Part shown: piece after piece, positions 52,065 to 61,097 of the stretch
Position numbering within the stretch: position 1 is the stretch's first letter
Layout: each line of letters begins with the position of its first letter
Assembly (NCBI RefSeq): GCF_016756745.1
Contig: NZ_JAESIH010000055.1
Span: 1 to 64,000 of the forward strand
Direction: 5' to 3'
Length of the DNA stretch: 64,000 nt
Source: Aminivibrio sp.
GTDB lineage: Bacteria > Synergistota > Synergistia > Synergistales > Aminobacteriaceae
Made by a program: the position numbers and the translations under genes
Notes under the pieces: model-generated
The model's input: only the letters and a program-made list of their open reading frames with translations
What the model was told of the DNA's origin: nothing
Databases searched by the model: none

Positions 52065-52655
52065 CTATTTCTCGAAAAATCCGTCGGGACGGAAGGGGTA
52101 CTCGATGTAGCCCGCCGCCTCGGCGGCGAAATCAGAGTCGAAGAGGAGGGCAAGAATCCACAGGGAAAGGTCGATCCCGGAACTGACGCCTCCGGCTGTG
52201 AGAATCCGGCCGTCCTTCACCACCTTCTTCTCCATGACCTTGACGCCGGGGTAGGAATCGAGCTCCTCGAAATAGCCGTGGTGGGTGGTGGCAGCCCTTC
52301 CCTCTAGAAGCCCCGCCTCGGCGGCTATGAAGGCTCCGGTGCACACCGTGCCCAGGAAGCGCACCTGCTCGTACCGCTCCTTCACGAAGTTGATCACCCG
52401 TTTGTCCCTGACGGCGATCCGCCGTCCCTGCCCTCCCGGAAGGATGAGCACGTCCAGCCGTGGGCAGAGATCGGCCCCTCCGTCGGGCAGGAAACGCAGA
52501 CCGTTGGCTGCCTTGATGGGTCCGTCCTGGAAGGCGAGAATTTTCACGTCCATGCTGTCCGGCTTCACGGCGTTCGCCGCCGAAAGCGTCTCAAAGGGGC
52601 CGACAAAATCCAGCTCCTCCACGTCGGGAAAAACAAGTATTCCTGCCTGTATCAC
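52065..52655 (-). CDS. DJ-1/PfpI-family protein
   Basis: 196 residues from GTG 52655 (GAGAGGG upstream; GTG 52664 also possible). DJ-1/PfpI fold with the nucleophilic-elbow Cys105 in [16 protein letters not shown], followed by [10 protein letters not shown]. Early acidic residue in [13 protein letters not shown]. Resembles isonitrile hydratase / ThiJ-type members. Cytoplasmic; exact function not predictable. It precedes pgm on the same strand by 10 bp and may be cotranscribed. Confidence 0.85.
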   Translation of the reverse strand: MIQAGILVFPDVEELDFVGPFETLSAANAVKPDSMDVKILAFQDGPIKAANGLRFLPDGGADLCPRLDVLILPGGQGRRIAVRDKRVINFVKERYEQVRFLGTVCTGAFIAAEAGLLEGRAATTHHGYFEELDSYPGVKVMEKKVVKDGRILTAGGVSSGIDLSLWILALLFDSDFAAEAAGYIEYPFRPDGFFEK

Positions 52656-52701
52656 GGTATCCACCCTCTCTTTTTTTGAAAGTGTACTCCCGGTATCCGT
52701 T

Positions 52702-53209
52702 TCACTTCCTGAGAAACGTTCCGTTGTCCAGGTCCCGGAAGGTTTGTTCAAGTTCCTCCTTCGTGTTCATCACTGTGTTCATAACTATGGGGGCCGCCCC
52801 AGGCCGCACGTTCGCCCACGGGCATGCCCTCCAGGACATACACGAACAACTGAGGCCCCAGGTGGCGTTTCCTCCGTCCACCGCCCGCCACCCCGGACGG
52901 AAACGCCGAGATACCCGGACAGCAACCGAACTTCCACGGTCTCGTCGATTATCCGGGGAATGTTCGCGCTGACAATATCATTGTACTTCCATTTCTCCGC
53001 TGTGATAAGGTAGGCGATCGTCTCGATACCCCTGTGGGGATGCCATGAAAATCCCTTCACGTAGTCGGCAGGGTCTTTCGAATCAAGTCACCCGGCAGCA
53101 GGAAGGGATCGAAGTCCCTCACATCGCGCTGCCCGAAGATGCACACCAGGCTGACTCCTGCGCCGTCGACGGTTCTGCGGCCGGAAACGATCTTTGTCGG
53201 AACCAGCAT
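52702..53209 (-). pseudogene. Pirin-family gene, multiply frameshifted and shortened
   Basis: Collinear pirin pieces on the minus strand. The start ATG at 53209 reads MLVPTKIVSGRRTVDGAGVSL...DFDPFLLPGD. After a frameshift come DSKDPADYVKGFSWHPHRGIETIAYLI (metal-site HPHRG intact) and IPRIIDETVEVRLLSGYLG; in another frame FVYVLEGMPVGERAAWGG; in a third PIVMNTVMNTKEELEQTFRD and the stop at 52702. About a third of the usual 280 residues is missing. A dead gene, lying 90 bp from repeat copy D. Confidence 0.8.
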
Positions 53210-53298
53210 ATTCTCAATTTTCAATGAACACCGCCTTATCTCTTTACTACGTTATATTATTCAATGAAAGGACATACGTCAAGGACAGGCCTGCCTGA

Positions 53299-53511
53299 AC
53301 CTAAATCCGCAGGCAGCGGGGAGCGTCACCGGTGCTCGCTTGGGCGGGGGGTACAGATTGTCGTCCTTGACAACTGCACCTGAAACCGACATCCATGTCG
53401 GTTTCTCTCCCCCGGCGCCCTTCCCCAGGGGATAATCTCTTCGCCCCTGGCGGGGCGAATTCACCTTATGCCCGGCGACACTCCCTCTGCCTGAAAACCT
53501 GCGGATTTAGG
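53299..53511 (+). repeat. Dispersed palindromic repeat, copy D (short form)
   Basis: 213 bp bounded by CCTAAATCCGCA and the inverted TGCGGATTTAGG, nearly identical to copy C. The hairpin GAAACCGACA-TCCA-TGTCGGTTTC (53382-53405) is kept although the loop has changed. Lies between the pirin pseudogene and the polyferredoxin gene. Confidence 0.9.
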
Positions 53512-53621
53512 CTGAATGAGAATCGGTAGAACTACGTACTCCTGAGAGGTATGGCTTTCCAATAGTATTCCGAAATTTTCAATGCTATTCTTTCACCACT
53601 CATGAAGAGGAGGGGATAACG

Positions 53622-54983
53622 ATGTTCACGTGGAAGCGGGTCCGCTATGCGGTCATGCTCGGTTTTCTGGCGTTCATCACCTGGGTGGGGTACAGGCACC
53701 AGGTTCTTGGAGGAGGGCCTGCGGGGGTCCCGACGGTGGATGCCCTCTGCCCCCTGGGCGGACTGGAGAGTATCTACAGCTATCTCAGTTCCGGGACATG
53801 GCTCCGCAGGGTGGCTCCGAGCGCACTCATCCTGTTCGGCACTGTAATTGCCATGACGCTGCTCTTTGGCCGGGTGTTCTGCGGGTGGATCTGTCCCCTG
53901 GGGACCATCGGCGAGATGTCCGCAGGGCTGGCCCGGAAGCTCGGGATCAGGCGCAAGGGGCTTCCCCCGTCTCTTGACGGCGCCCTGAAGATGCTGAAGT
54001 ACGTTATCCTTGCCGTTATTCTCTACTACACGTGGAGCCTCGGCACCCTCGCTTGGCGGGACTATGATCCCTGGGCAGCCTGGATGCACCTGGCGGCAGG
54101 CTGGGACGAGATAGTCGCCACCCCATGGCCCTTCGCCGTTCTCTTCGGCCTGGTCATCGGGGCGGGACTCTTCATCGAACGATTCTGGTGCCGTTATCTC
54201 TGCCCTCTCGGGGCGGCTCTGGCCGTTTTCCAGAAACTGAGTTTCACGAAGGTGGTCCGAAACAGGGAAACGTGCATCACCTGCGGCAAGTGCGACCGCT
54301 CCTGTCCCATGGGGATCGCCCCGATGGCGGCCGAAAAGGTCACCGATGCGGACTGCATCGCCTGCGGCCGGTGCACAGAGAGCTGCCCCGTGGAGAAGAC
54401 CCTGGTCTTTTCCTTCGGCGGCCGGAAGGTGCTTTCCGCCCTGGCGGTAGGGCTCATGGGCGTGCTCCTTTTCTTCGGCGCCTACGGCACTGCAAAGCTC
54501 ACGGGATACTGGCAGACCTTCGCCTCCACGTCCGCGGAAGCCCTGAAGGACCCGGTGGACGGGGTTTTCGGGTGGATGAACATCGACCAGGTGGCGAAAC
54601 AGGTGAAGCTCTCCCCTGAAAAGGTGCTGGAAATCGCGAAGCTTCCTTCCGACACGGCAAGGGACGTGCCCATCAAGAAAATCGACGGGGCGAACGATGA
54701 AATCCTGAAGGAAGACCTGAAGGCCTATTTCGCCGCGAACCCCGCGGAAGCTCCGGAACCGGTCAAAGAAGTCCCGGCGAACCCCGACGAACTGAAGGGC
54801 AGCTTCACCCTCGAGGAGGTGGCCGCAGGATACGGCCTGAACGGTGCCGAGATTCTGAAGGAGGCGGGCTGGCCCGCCGATACCCCCCGGAACATCTCCC
54901 TCAAGGAGGCGGGAACGTCCCTGGGGAGGGAGCCCTCAGACATCCGGACGGCAGTGAAGGAACTGCTGAAGAGGAAACAGTAG
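53622..54983 (+). CDS. NapH/polyferredoxin-type membrane iron-sulfur protein
   Basis: 453 residues. Several membrane helices (about 10-27, 70-90, 125-150, 170-190, 270-290) with the NapH-type motifs FCGWICPLGTIGE and WCRYLCPLGA. Two cytoplasmic 4Fe-4S clusters follow in CITCGKCDRSCPMG and CIACGRCTESCPVEK. The last 140 residues hold short helical repeats (LEEVAAGYGL..., SLKEAGTSLG...) like a sterile degenerate HTH array. Likely passes electrons between the membrane pool and a soluble or extracytoplasmic partner; no partner gene is adjacent. Confidence 0.85.
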   Translation: MFTWKRVRYAVMLGFLAFITWVGYRHQVLGGGPAGVPTVDALCPLGGLESIYSYLSSGTWLRRVAPSALILFGTVIAMTLLFGRVFCGWICPLGTIGEMSAGLARKLGIRRKGLPPSLDGALKMLKYVILAVILYYTWSLGTLAWRDYDPWAAWMHLAAGWDEIVATPWPFAVLFGLVIGAGLFIERFWCRYLCPLGAALAVFQKLSFTKVVRNRETCITCGKCDRSCPMGIAPMAAEKVTDADCIACGRCTESCPVEKTLVFSFGGRKVLSALAVGLMGVLLFFGAYGTAKLTGYWQTFASTSAEALKDPVDGVFGWMNIDQVAKQVKLSPEKVLEIAKLPSDTARDVPIKKIDGANDEILKEDLKAYFAANPAEAPEPVKEVPANPDELKGSFTLEEVAAGYGLNGAEILKEAGWPADTPRNISLKEAGTSLGREPSDIRTAVKELLKRKQ

Positions 54984-54991
54984 TATATCGA

Positions 54992-55017
54992 AGAGGGCTC
55001 CCTGAGGAGCCCTCTTT
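54992..55017 (+). terminator. Terminator of the polyferredoxin gene
   Basis: AGAGGGCTCC - CTGA - GGAGCCCTCT followed by TTTCGTT; perfect 10-bp stem. Confidence 0.9.
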
Positions 55018-55025
55018 TCGTTCTG

Positions 55026-55865
55026 TCAGTACCCTCTCTTCTCAAGGTGGTCCAGCAAAGCTTCCGCCAGGGCCACCCTGGAGGCGGAATAGCCGTGGTC
55101 GTCGTCCATCATGACTTCACGGACGGAGGCTCTGCCGTTTTTACGCAGGGCGTCCAGCAGAGACGTATGGTGCACATCGGGGGGAGTGATGGCATCCCTC
55201 GAGGCGCCGACGAGGAGGAAGTTTCGTCCTGCAAAGGCACCCGCAGAATTGAGAAGGTCGAAGTCCTCCCTTTTGTCCATTATCTCGCCCCACAGGGTAT
55301 CGGCATCGGTTCCCGCCAGGGGCGGAGCGCACTTCTCCAGGAGCCCCCTCAGTTTCTGTCCGAGGGACGGGTCGGCGGAGGCCCGTTTTCCGTCAAGCCC
55401 TACGTTCCAGCCTGAGAGAAAGAGAATGTCCTTCACGAAGGAGCAATCCTCCGCCGCCTTGACGGCGGCGAAGCCCCCCATGCTGTGCCCTGCCGCGATG
55501 ATGCGCTCCCCGTCCACGGCATAGGTTTCCCGCGCCTCCTGACCGCGGAGAAAGCGGAGGACGTTCCGCCCGTCCTCGATGACATGGGAGAAGGAGAAGC
55601 TCCCCTGGCTGCCCCACGCTCCCCGGTAGGAGAAGACTATCGTGTTGAAGCCCGCCCTGCGGAATACCTGGGCGAGGTCGCCGTTCTTCTCCGTTCCCGG
55701 GAAGCCGTGGAAGAGCACCATGGTGGGGTGGGGGCCCTTTCCCGCCGGGTGGTACATGACGCCGTAGAGATCGCACCCCTCGGAGCGGAGGGTCAGGGCG
55801 CTCCAGGAGGGAGGAAAGTACCGGTCTTCCACCGGGGGATCCGAAAAGATGCAGTCCCGGAACAT
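55026..55865 (-). CDS. Alpha/beta hydrolase
   Basis: 279 residues from ATG 55865; the frame extends upstream into the xth gene without homology. Alpha/beta-hydrolase fold: oxyanion FHGFPGTEKNG, nucleophile elbow GHSMGG, an aspartate in the later strand (GASRDAITPP) and the histidine DDDHGYS near the C-terminus. Serine esterase or peptidase of unknown substrate. Its start lies 8 bp after the exonuclease III stop, so the two are probably cotranscribed. Confidence 0.87.
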   Translation of the reverse strand: MFRDCIFSDPPVEDRYFPPSWSALTLRSEGCDLYGVMYHPAGKGPHPTMVLFHGFPGTEKNGDLAQVFRRAGFNTIVFSYRGAWGSQGSFSFSHVIEDGRNVLRFLRGQEARETYAVDGERIIAAGHSMGGFAAVKAAEDCSFVKDILFLSGWNVGLDGKRASADPSLGQKLRGLLEKCAPPLAGTDADTLWGEIMDKREDFDLLNSAGAFAGRNFLLVGASRDAITPPDVHHTSLLDALRKNGRASVREVMMDDDHGYSASRVALAEALLDHLEKRGY

Positions 55866-55872
55866 GGCGGGC

Positions 55873-56658
55873 CTACAGGTCAAACACCGCCACGACGGGC
55901 GTGTGGTCCGAGGGTTTCTCCCAGCTCCTGGGTTCCCTGTCGATCCAGCAGTCCACGGCCAGCTTTTCCAGGGCCGGCGTGACGAGGATGTGGTCGATTC
56001 TCCAGCCGATATTCTTCTCAAGGGAGTTCTTCACCCTGTAATCGAAGAAGGAGAACTCTCCGGGGCCGGGCCTGTACCTGCGGAAAAGGTCGGTGAAGCC
56101 CCAGCTTTTCACGTCCTCGAAGTGCTCCTGGATGTCCGGGGCGAAGCAGGGATGGTCCCGTTTCTTCTCTGGGCTGGTCACGTCGATATCGGTGGGGGCC
56201 ACGTTCATGTCTCCCACCCAGACGATCTTCTCGGACACGAGATACTCCCTCTCGAAAAGAGCCTTCATCCGGTCGAGGAAACGGTGCTTGTACGTGTAAT
56301 CAGGGTGGTCGATGGCTTTTCCCTGGGGGATATAGGTGTTCACTATGCAGAAGTCGCCGATCCGGGCCCTCAGGAGGCGGGTTCCCTCCTCGGGTTCCTC
56401 TCCGTCGCCGAATCCGACGGCAAATCCGTCAAGGGGGGCCTTCGTGAGGATAGCGACACCGTTGTAGGATTTTTCTCCCCTGTAGAGGCTCCGCAGCCCC
56501 ATAGCGCTGAATTCGGCCTCGGGGAAGTCGTCGTCCGCCACCTTGGTCTCCTGGAGGCACAGGGCATCCACGGGATGATCCGAAAGCCACTTCTGCAGAA
56601 TGGGCATCCTACTGCGAACAGAGTTTACATTGAAGGTTGCAATGGTGAAGCGAGCCAT
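55873..56658 (-). CDS. xthA: Exodeoxyribonuclease III
   Basis: 261 residues. AP endonuclease / 3'-5' exonuclease of base-excision repair. Motifs: FNVNSVRSR at the N-terminus, LQETK with the metal glutamate, WVGDMNVAPTDIDV, and RIDHILVT with SDHTPV at the end carrying the catalytic Asp-His. Normal length, complete. Confidence 0.94.
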   Translation of the reverse strand: MARFTIATFNVNSVRSRMPILQKWLSDHPVDALCLQETKVADDDFPEAEFSAMGLRSLYRGEKSYNGVAILTKAPLDGFAVGFGDGEEPEEGTRLLRARIGDFCIVNTYIPQGKAIDHPDYTYKHRFLDRMKALFEREYLVSEKIVWVGDMNVAPTDIDVTSPEKKRDHPCFAPDIQEHFEDVKSWGFTDLFRRYRPGPGEFSFFDYRVKNSLEKNIGWRIDHILVTPALEKLAVDCWIDREPRSWEKPSDHTPVVAVFDL

Positions 56659-56671
56659 AACAGTCTCCCTC

Positions 56672-57661
56672 TCATTCCATATAGTCTTCGCGGCGGATCA
56701 GCCCACCGAAATTTTCCCCTTTGAAAAAAGCGGCCGCATTCGCCGCGGCGGCCCTTGCCGCGACTTCCAAGTCTCTTTCGCACCGGTTCGAATTGTGGGG
56801 CGAACCGACCACGTTGGGGAGCTCGAGGAACGGGAAGTCGAGGTCAAAATCCCCCCCTCCCCACGTGGGTTCCTTCCACCAGACATCCAGGCCGACCTGG
56901 AAATCGGGGTTTTCCTTCAGGTGAAGGTAGAGATCCTCCTCCACCACAAGGGGAGCCCGGGCCACGTTGAGCAGAATGGCGTTCTTTTTCATGAGGGAAA
57001 GCTCCTTCTTCCCTATGACGCCCCTGGTGTGCCTGTTCAGGGGCAGGGAGAGAAGCAGCACGTCCGTATCCGGGAGGACCGTTTCAAGGTCCTTCAGGGT
57101 TCCCATGAAGTTCACGTCTCCGTCGGTCCTTCCGCTGGTGTTCAGCGCCCTGATCTTCATGCCGAATCCCCGGGCGAGGTCTGCGGTCATGCGGCCGATG
57201 CCGCCGTAACCCGCTACGGTGAGTATTTTCCCCCGAAGGCTCATGGGAGAATAGCCGTTACGGTTGAAAACGCCTTTCCTGAGGTCGTTGTGAAGGGGGA
57301 CGATCCTTCGTGTGAGGGCAAGCAGAAGGGCAATGGTGTGCTCGGCGATCTGGGGGGCCCATCCTCCGGCGTTGCAGGCAATGACAGGCTTTTTGGGCAT
57401 TTTGTCGAAGGGGAGATAGTCGAGCCCCGTGGAGATGGTCTGGAAGAGTTCCAGGTTTTCCAGCAGAGGATATTCTTCCTCCCGGATCTCCCTGTTGAAG
57501 AAGAAGGACAGAAGCCCGTGGGCGGAGGAAAGGATCTCCGCCCTTTTTTCCGGGGCGGCGTCCTCCAGGTAGAAAATGTCGGCGTATCCGTCAAGGCCCT
57601 CCTCCACGGCGGTCCGTACGGCTGCGGGAGCGGAGCAGGTCACCACGATATTTTTTTTCAT
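56672..57661 (-). CDS. D-isomer-specific 2-hydroxyacid dehydrogenase
   Basis: 329 residues from ATG 57661 (AAAGGAG upstream). NAD-binding GYGGIGRMTADLARGFGMKI in the middle, then LLLSLPLNRHTRGVIGKKEL, NVARAPLVVEEDLYLHL and a late histidine in GSPHNS. Reduces a 2-keto acid or oxidises a D-hydroxy acid; the substrate is not predictable. Divergent from the histidine phosphatase gene and 13 bp before xthA. Confidence 0.9.
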   Translation of the reverse strand: MKKNIVVTCSAPAAVRTAVEEGLDGYADIFYLEDAAPEKRAEILSSAHGLLSFFFNREIREEEYPLLENLELFQTISTGLDYLPFDKMPKKPVIACNAGGWAPQIAEHTIALLLALTRRIVPLHNDLRKGVFNRNGYSPMSLRGKILTVAGYGGIGRMTADLARGFGMKIRALNTSGRTDGDVNFMGTLKDLETVLPDTDVLLLSLPLNRHTRGVIGKKELSLMKKNAILLNVARAPLVVEEDLYLHLKENPDFQVGLDVWWKEPTWGGGDFDLDFPFLELPNVVGSPHNSNRCERDLEVAARAAAANAAAFFKGENFGGLIRREDYME

Positions 57662-57761
57662 GTCGGCTGTTCTCCTTTCACTGGTATTTCCCTGCATTGT
57701 ATTGTACCCTATGAAACGTTCCGGACAAACAGGGAATACTTTCCCGGTAAGGAGGAGCATC

Positions 57762-58382
57762 ATGGAATCAACCATCTACCTGGTCCGCCACGGACGGCCT
57801 GCCCTGCCGGACTACGAAATGCGCTTTCTCGGAAGAACGGACCTGCCTCTCGCTCTCGAAGGGAAAGAGCAGGCCATTGCCCTGAAACGGCTCTTCGAGG
57901 GGATCCGTCTCGACAGGGTCTTCCACAGCGGGCTCAAGCGGGCCGCTGAGACAGCCTGCATCATCGCAGGGGAAAGGAACATCCCCTTCAGCGTCGTTCC
58001 GGAATTCCAGGAGATTGCCTTCGGTGATTGGGAGGTCCGGTCCATGAAGGAGATCATGGAGTCCGATCCCGAAGTCTTCGAGGCCCGGGGACGGGATTTC
58101 GCCGGTTTCCGCCCGCCGGGCGGCGAGAACTTCCTCGACGTTCAAAAACGGGTCTGGCCCGCCTTCACCGACCTTTTAGACCGGTGGGAGGGCAATCTTC
58201 TCATTGCCGCCCACGCCGGAGTCTTCAAGACGATCATCTTCACGCTGCTGGACATTCCCTGGCAGAGGCTCTTTTCCCTGCGGCAGGACTACTGCGGAGT
58301 GCACGTCATCACCAGGTTCGACGGCCGCCTGACAGTAAGGCAGCTGAACTGGACGCCTCAAATGGGCGGGATAACCCCGTAG
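57762..58382 (+). CDS. Histidine phosphatase family protein (possible alpha-ribazole phosphatase)
   Basis: 206 residues from ATG 57762 (GGAGGAG upstream). Phosphohistidine motif LVRHGRP (His10), FHSGLKRAAETACII, FGDWE, and the second histidine in IAAHAGVFKTII. Broad family including phosphoglycerate mutase and CobC. The cobalamin operon 3 kb away on the other strand makes the CobC role possible, but the gene stands alone. Confidence 0.82.
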   Translation: MESTIYLVRHGRPALPDYEMRFLGRTDLPLALEGKEQAIALKRLFEGIRLDRVFHSGLKRAAETACIIAGERNIPFSVVPEFQEIAFGDWEVRSMKEIMESDPEVFEARGRDFAGFRPPGGENFLDVQKRVWPAFTDLLDRWEGNLLIAAHAGVFKTIIFTLLDIPWQRLFSLRQDYCGVHVITRFDGRLTVRQLNWTPQMGGITP

Positions 58383-58393
58383 GAACAGGCTCT

Positions 58394-58744
58394 TCACACC
58401 GAGAGAATCTTATGGCCCGACTGGAGTGTTTCCGTAAGGTATTGCCCCGTGTAAAAAACCTTCACACCGAGGCTCTCAAGCTTCTCCACCGCACCGAGGT
58501 TTTCGGCGCATTTTTTGCATGCAATTACCTCCACCCCCGCTTCCTGAAGGGTGCGGAGGTACGCCTGAACTTCGCCGTCTTCCGCAAGGAGCCCTGTCGA
58601 GGCTCCCCATACGAGCAGCGTAACATCATCCCACCATCCCTTCAGCTTCGAGTTCAGGCAGTAGAGCATGACCATGTTCATCGCCGTCATCTTCTCTCCG
58701 CTCGTCCACAGGACAACCAGTTTTTTCCCGGCACGATCTCCCAC
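58394..58744 (-). CDS. DsrE/YchN-like protein
   Basis: 116 residues from GTG 58744 (AAGGAGG upstream); the longer frame upstream lacks homology. DsrE-like fold: KKLVVLWTSGEKMTAMNMVMLYCLNS, LLVWGASTGLLAEDGEVQAYL, and cysteines in IACKKCAENLG followed by GVKVFYTGQYLTE. Such proteins handle sulfur transfer or are of unknown function. Small, cytoplasmic, single gene. Confidence 0.82.
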   Translation of the reverse strand: MGDRAGKKLVVLWTSGEKMTAMNMVMLYCLNSKLKGWWDDVTLLVWGASTGLLAEDGEVQAYLRTLQEAGVEVIACKKCAENLGAVEKLESLGVKVFYTGQYLTETLQSGHKILSV

Positions 58745-58892
58745 GCTATCCCTCCTTTTCCTCTTCGAGAAACTGAGCTTGTATCTTTTTTTCAGGGGGG
58801 AGAGGCAATTATTGTCTCTCCCCTCGCCAATACCCATCCCACCGGGAGTTTCCATCGACAGTCATTTGCGTAAGCTCCGCCTTCTTCCCTCG

Positions 58893-59393
58893 CTATTTTG
58901 CCTGCATCTCAATCGTAATGAAGACGGAATACTCTCCTTCCCGCCATTTGACGTGAACCCTGGAGTCTTTGTTCTCGGCGGAGAATTCGTCGATCATCAT
59001 CCCCAAGCCTTCCGGAAAAAAGCGGAGATCATTGAAGGCCCACGCTCTCATCGATTCCCTCAGGTTTTTGACTTTTTCTTTATACATGAGACCGGGTTCC
59101 TTCACAAGAATATACTCCATCCTGAAACCGACCAGGGAATCCTGATGGTAGACCTGCTCGAAAAACGCTGTTCCCTCAGGAAAAGAATACATCCAGAAAG
59201 CATGAGAGTCTGCAAGAACAGGTTCTCCATATCCCTGAACGCTGTTTCTCGAGTGGTCCCCGTCAGCGAACCATTCCAGGGCAAAGGGCAGGTACAGCCT
59301 GTCCAGTATCACCGCCGGCCACGGCAAACCTTCGGAGAAAGCTTCACGTCCAATGAGCAGGAACAGAAGAATCAAAACGATAATTTTTCTCAT
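58893..59393 (-). CDS. Secreted protein of unknown function
   Basis: 166 residues. Signal peptide at 1-20 (KIIVLILLFLLIGREAFSEG). The mature part is rich in aromatic residues (SHAFWMYSFPEGTAFFEQVYH, MRAWAFNDLRFFPEGLGMM), has no cysteine pair and ends in a beta-strand-like stretch. Family not recognised. It lies 17 bp after a larger secreted protein gene, so the two probably form one unit. Confidence 0.7.
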   Translation of the reverse strand: MRKIIVLILLFLLIGREAFSEGLPWPAVILDRLYLPFALEWFADGDHSRNSVQGYGEPVLADSHAFWMYSFPEGTAFFEQVYHQDSLVGFRMEYILVKEPGLMYKEKVKNLRESMRAWAFNDLRFFPEGLGMMIDEFSAENKDSRVHVKWREGEYSVFITIEMQAK

Positions 59394-59410
59394 CTTCTCC
59401 CCCTTCCGGG

Positions 59411-61093
59411 TTACCGCACCAGCTCATTCCCATAGAACCGGAGACTGAACGTTTTTCCGTCTTTCTCAAGGACAATCGATCCTTTCACCTGCTCTCCCGA
59501 GAGATTGGCGCTCCACCTTCCGGCTGCTCCGCCGCTGCCGGTCCAGAAAAAATTCTCCTGCGTTCCCCTGCAGGTTCCCGACAGACTCGTCCCGTCGCAT
59601 GATCCCTCAAGGAAAAGTTCCAGTCCCATGGGCTTCATTCCTCCGGACACTTCAGGAATAAACCTGAGTCCGGCGGTTCCCCTGACATTCCCGTCGAACG
59701 GGGAAATAGAAAGAGACAGTTGATTGATCCTGGTTCCTTCGGGATAATTTGCCATGGAGAAATTCATCTTCCCTGCGAAGGTTCTTCCATGCTCCCTTTC
59801 CGGAGTGTCTCTCCCGGCCGTGAAGGGAATGTTCACATACCCCAAATCGGGAGTCTGCCGGAACATACCCGCAACCTCAGCAATGCACTGAAAAGAATCC
59901 CCCGCAGGAAAATCCCAGAAAAACTCCCCGGCTCCCTGAGGCGGTACAGGACGGGGAAGCGTAACCGTCTCTCTCACAAGCCATCGTCCGTCTTTTCTGT
60001 ACAACAGCCGCGCCTCGACACCCGCACATTCTTCCCGGGGATTCGTATTGCGCACCGTGCAGAAAACCCTGTATCCTCCCCCAGTGAGATCTTCCTGCCG
60101 CCAGGACGCCCGGAGGGATGTCATGGAAGCCCTGTAAAGAGTATACACGGCACGGACGGCATTCAGTATTCCCTGGTCCGGATTGGCCAAAACGACGTGT
60201 ATATTCTGCCGGGTCCCTGCGGCGCAGGCCGCTGCGTATTCTGCCGCAGCGGCAGCCTGGGCCCTCCAGAAAACTGTCCCCATTTCGGATTTCCGGTTTT
60301 TCCACAACGGGTCGTAGCCCTGGGGAGGCAGGTTTTTTTGTGCTATATGGCGAATTCTGAACCTTTCCCATACCTGGTATTCCCAGAATCCGTGGCTGCC
60401 CGTCGCGATACCGGGAGCAGTCGCTCCGCCCCATCCGTTGAAATACCACGGGTCGAACCAGTCCACTCCGTCTTCGTTTCCAGGGGGATATTCGTTGAAA
60501 AGCAGCTCCAGGGCTGAAGAAAAGTCTCCTCCTTCTCCCCATCCCGCCGGCGGGGAACTCGTCATCGAATACAGTTCCTTCGGCCCCGTCTCCTTTTCCC
60601 CCAGCGGCGTTCCCCCCATGAAGAACTGCCATGCCTCCTCCTCCGGCATTCCCGCCACATGGTACGGAACGAACATATCGGAGAGGAAATGAGCGGCCCA
60701 GGCGGCTTCCCTGGCCTGGGGCTCACCCCTCACCCTTTTGTGCATCATCACGTTGAAAAAATCCGCCACTTTCTTCGGGGCGAGGCCTTTCCCGGTCAGG
60801 GGGTTGAAATAATGCCACGAATAGGGTGAAGATCCGTCCATGTCAGGCCCGGGGCCGGACTTTCCAAGGAACGTCACGACAACAAAATCATGTTTTACCA
60901 GTTCCTCCGCAGAAGGAAATTTCTGCACAAAAGCCGGGTCGGAAGCGGCCTGTTTCATCGCCTCCGTGAGAATATACTGGTGTGTCTCAGCCAATCCCTG
61001 AATCGCTCCCCATGGTTCTCCTTTTCCCGGGGAAAAAAGAATACCGGCAAGAACCAGGAAAGCAGCCTTTCTCCTGAACGGAAATCTTCTCAC
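59411..61093 (-). CDS. Secreted protein with zinc-phospholipase-C-like N-terminal domain
   Basis: 560 residues from GTG 61093. Signal peptide about 1-25. The first 290 residues resemble zinc-dependent phospholipase C / P1 nuclease proteins: early tryptophan (GEPWGAIQGLAETHQYI), SWHYFNP, and AAWAAHFLSDMFVPYHVAG with the Asp/His pattern of the metal site. The C-terminal 250 residues are beta-rich (TVRNTNPREECAGVEARLLYRK and later repeats), probably binding domains. Likely exported hydrolase; the substrate is unknown. The assignment of the first domain is by pattern only. Confidence 0.6.
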   Translation of the reverse strand: MRRFPFRRKAAFLVLAGILFSPGKGEPWGAIQGLAETHQYILTEAMKQAASDPAFVQKFPSAEELVKHDFVVVTFLGKSGPGPDMDGSSPYSWHYFNPLTGKGLAPKKVADFFNVMMHKRVRGEPQAREAAWAAHFLSDMFVPYHVAGMPEEEAWQFFMGGTPLGEKETGPKELYSMTSSPPAGWGEGGDFSSALELLFNEYPPGNEDGVDWFDPWYFNGWGGATAPGIATGSHGFWEYQVWERFRIRHIAQKNLPPQGYDPLWKNRKSEMGTVFWRAQAAAAAEYAAACAAGTRQNIHVVLANPDQGILNAVRAVYTLYRASMTSLRASWRQEDLTGGGYRVFCTVRNTNPREECAGVEARLLYRKDGRWLVRETVTLPRPVPPQGAGEFFWDFPAGDSFQCIAEVAGMFRQTPDLGYVNIPFTAGRDTPEREHGRTFAGKMNFSMANYPEGTRINQLSLSISPFDGNVRGTAGLRFIPEVSGGMKPMGLELFLEGSCDGTSLSGTCRGTQENFFWTGSGGAAGRWSANLSGEQVKGSIVLEKDGKTFSLRFYGNELVR

Positions 61094-61097
61094 TTCG

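Noticed and set aside
53622-54983. Part of an rnf or nap gene cluster
   Set aside because: Only the single NapH-like gene is present; flanking genes are unrelated.
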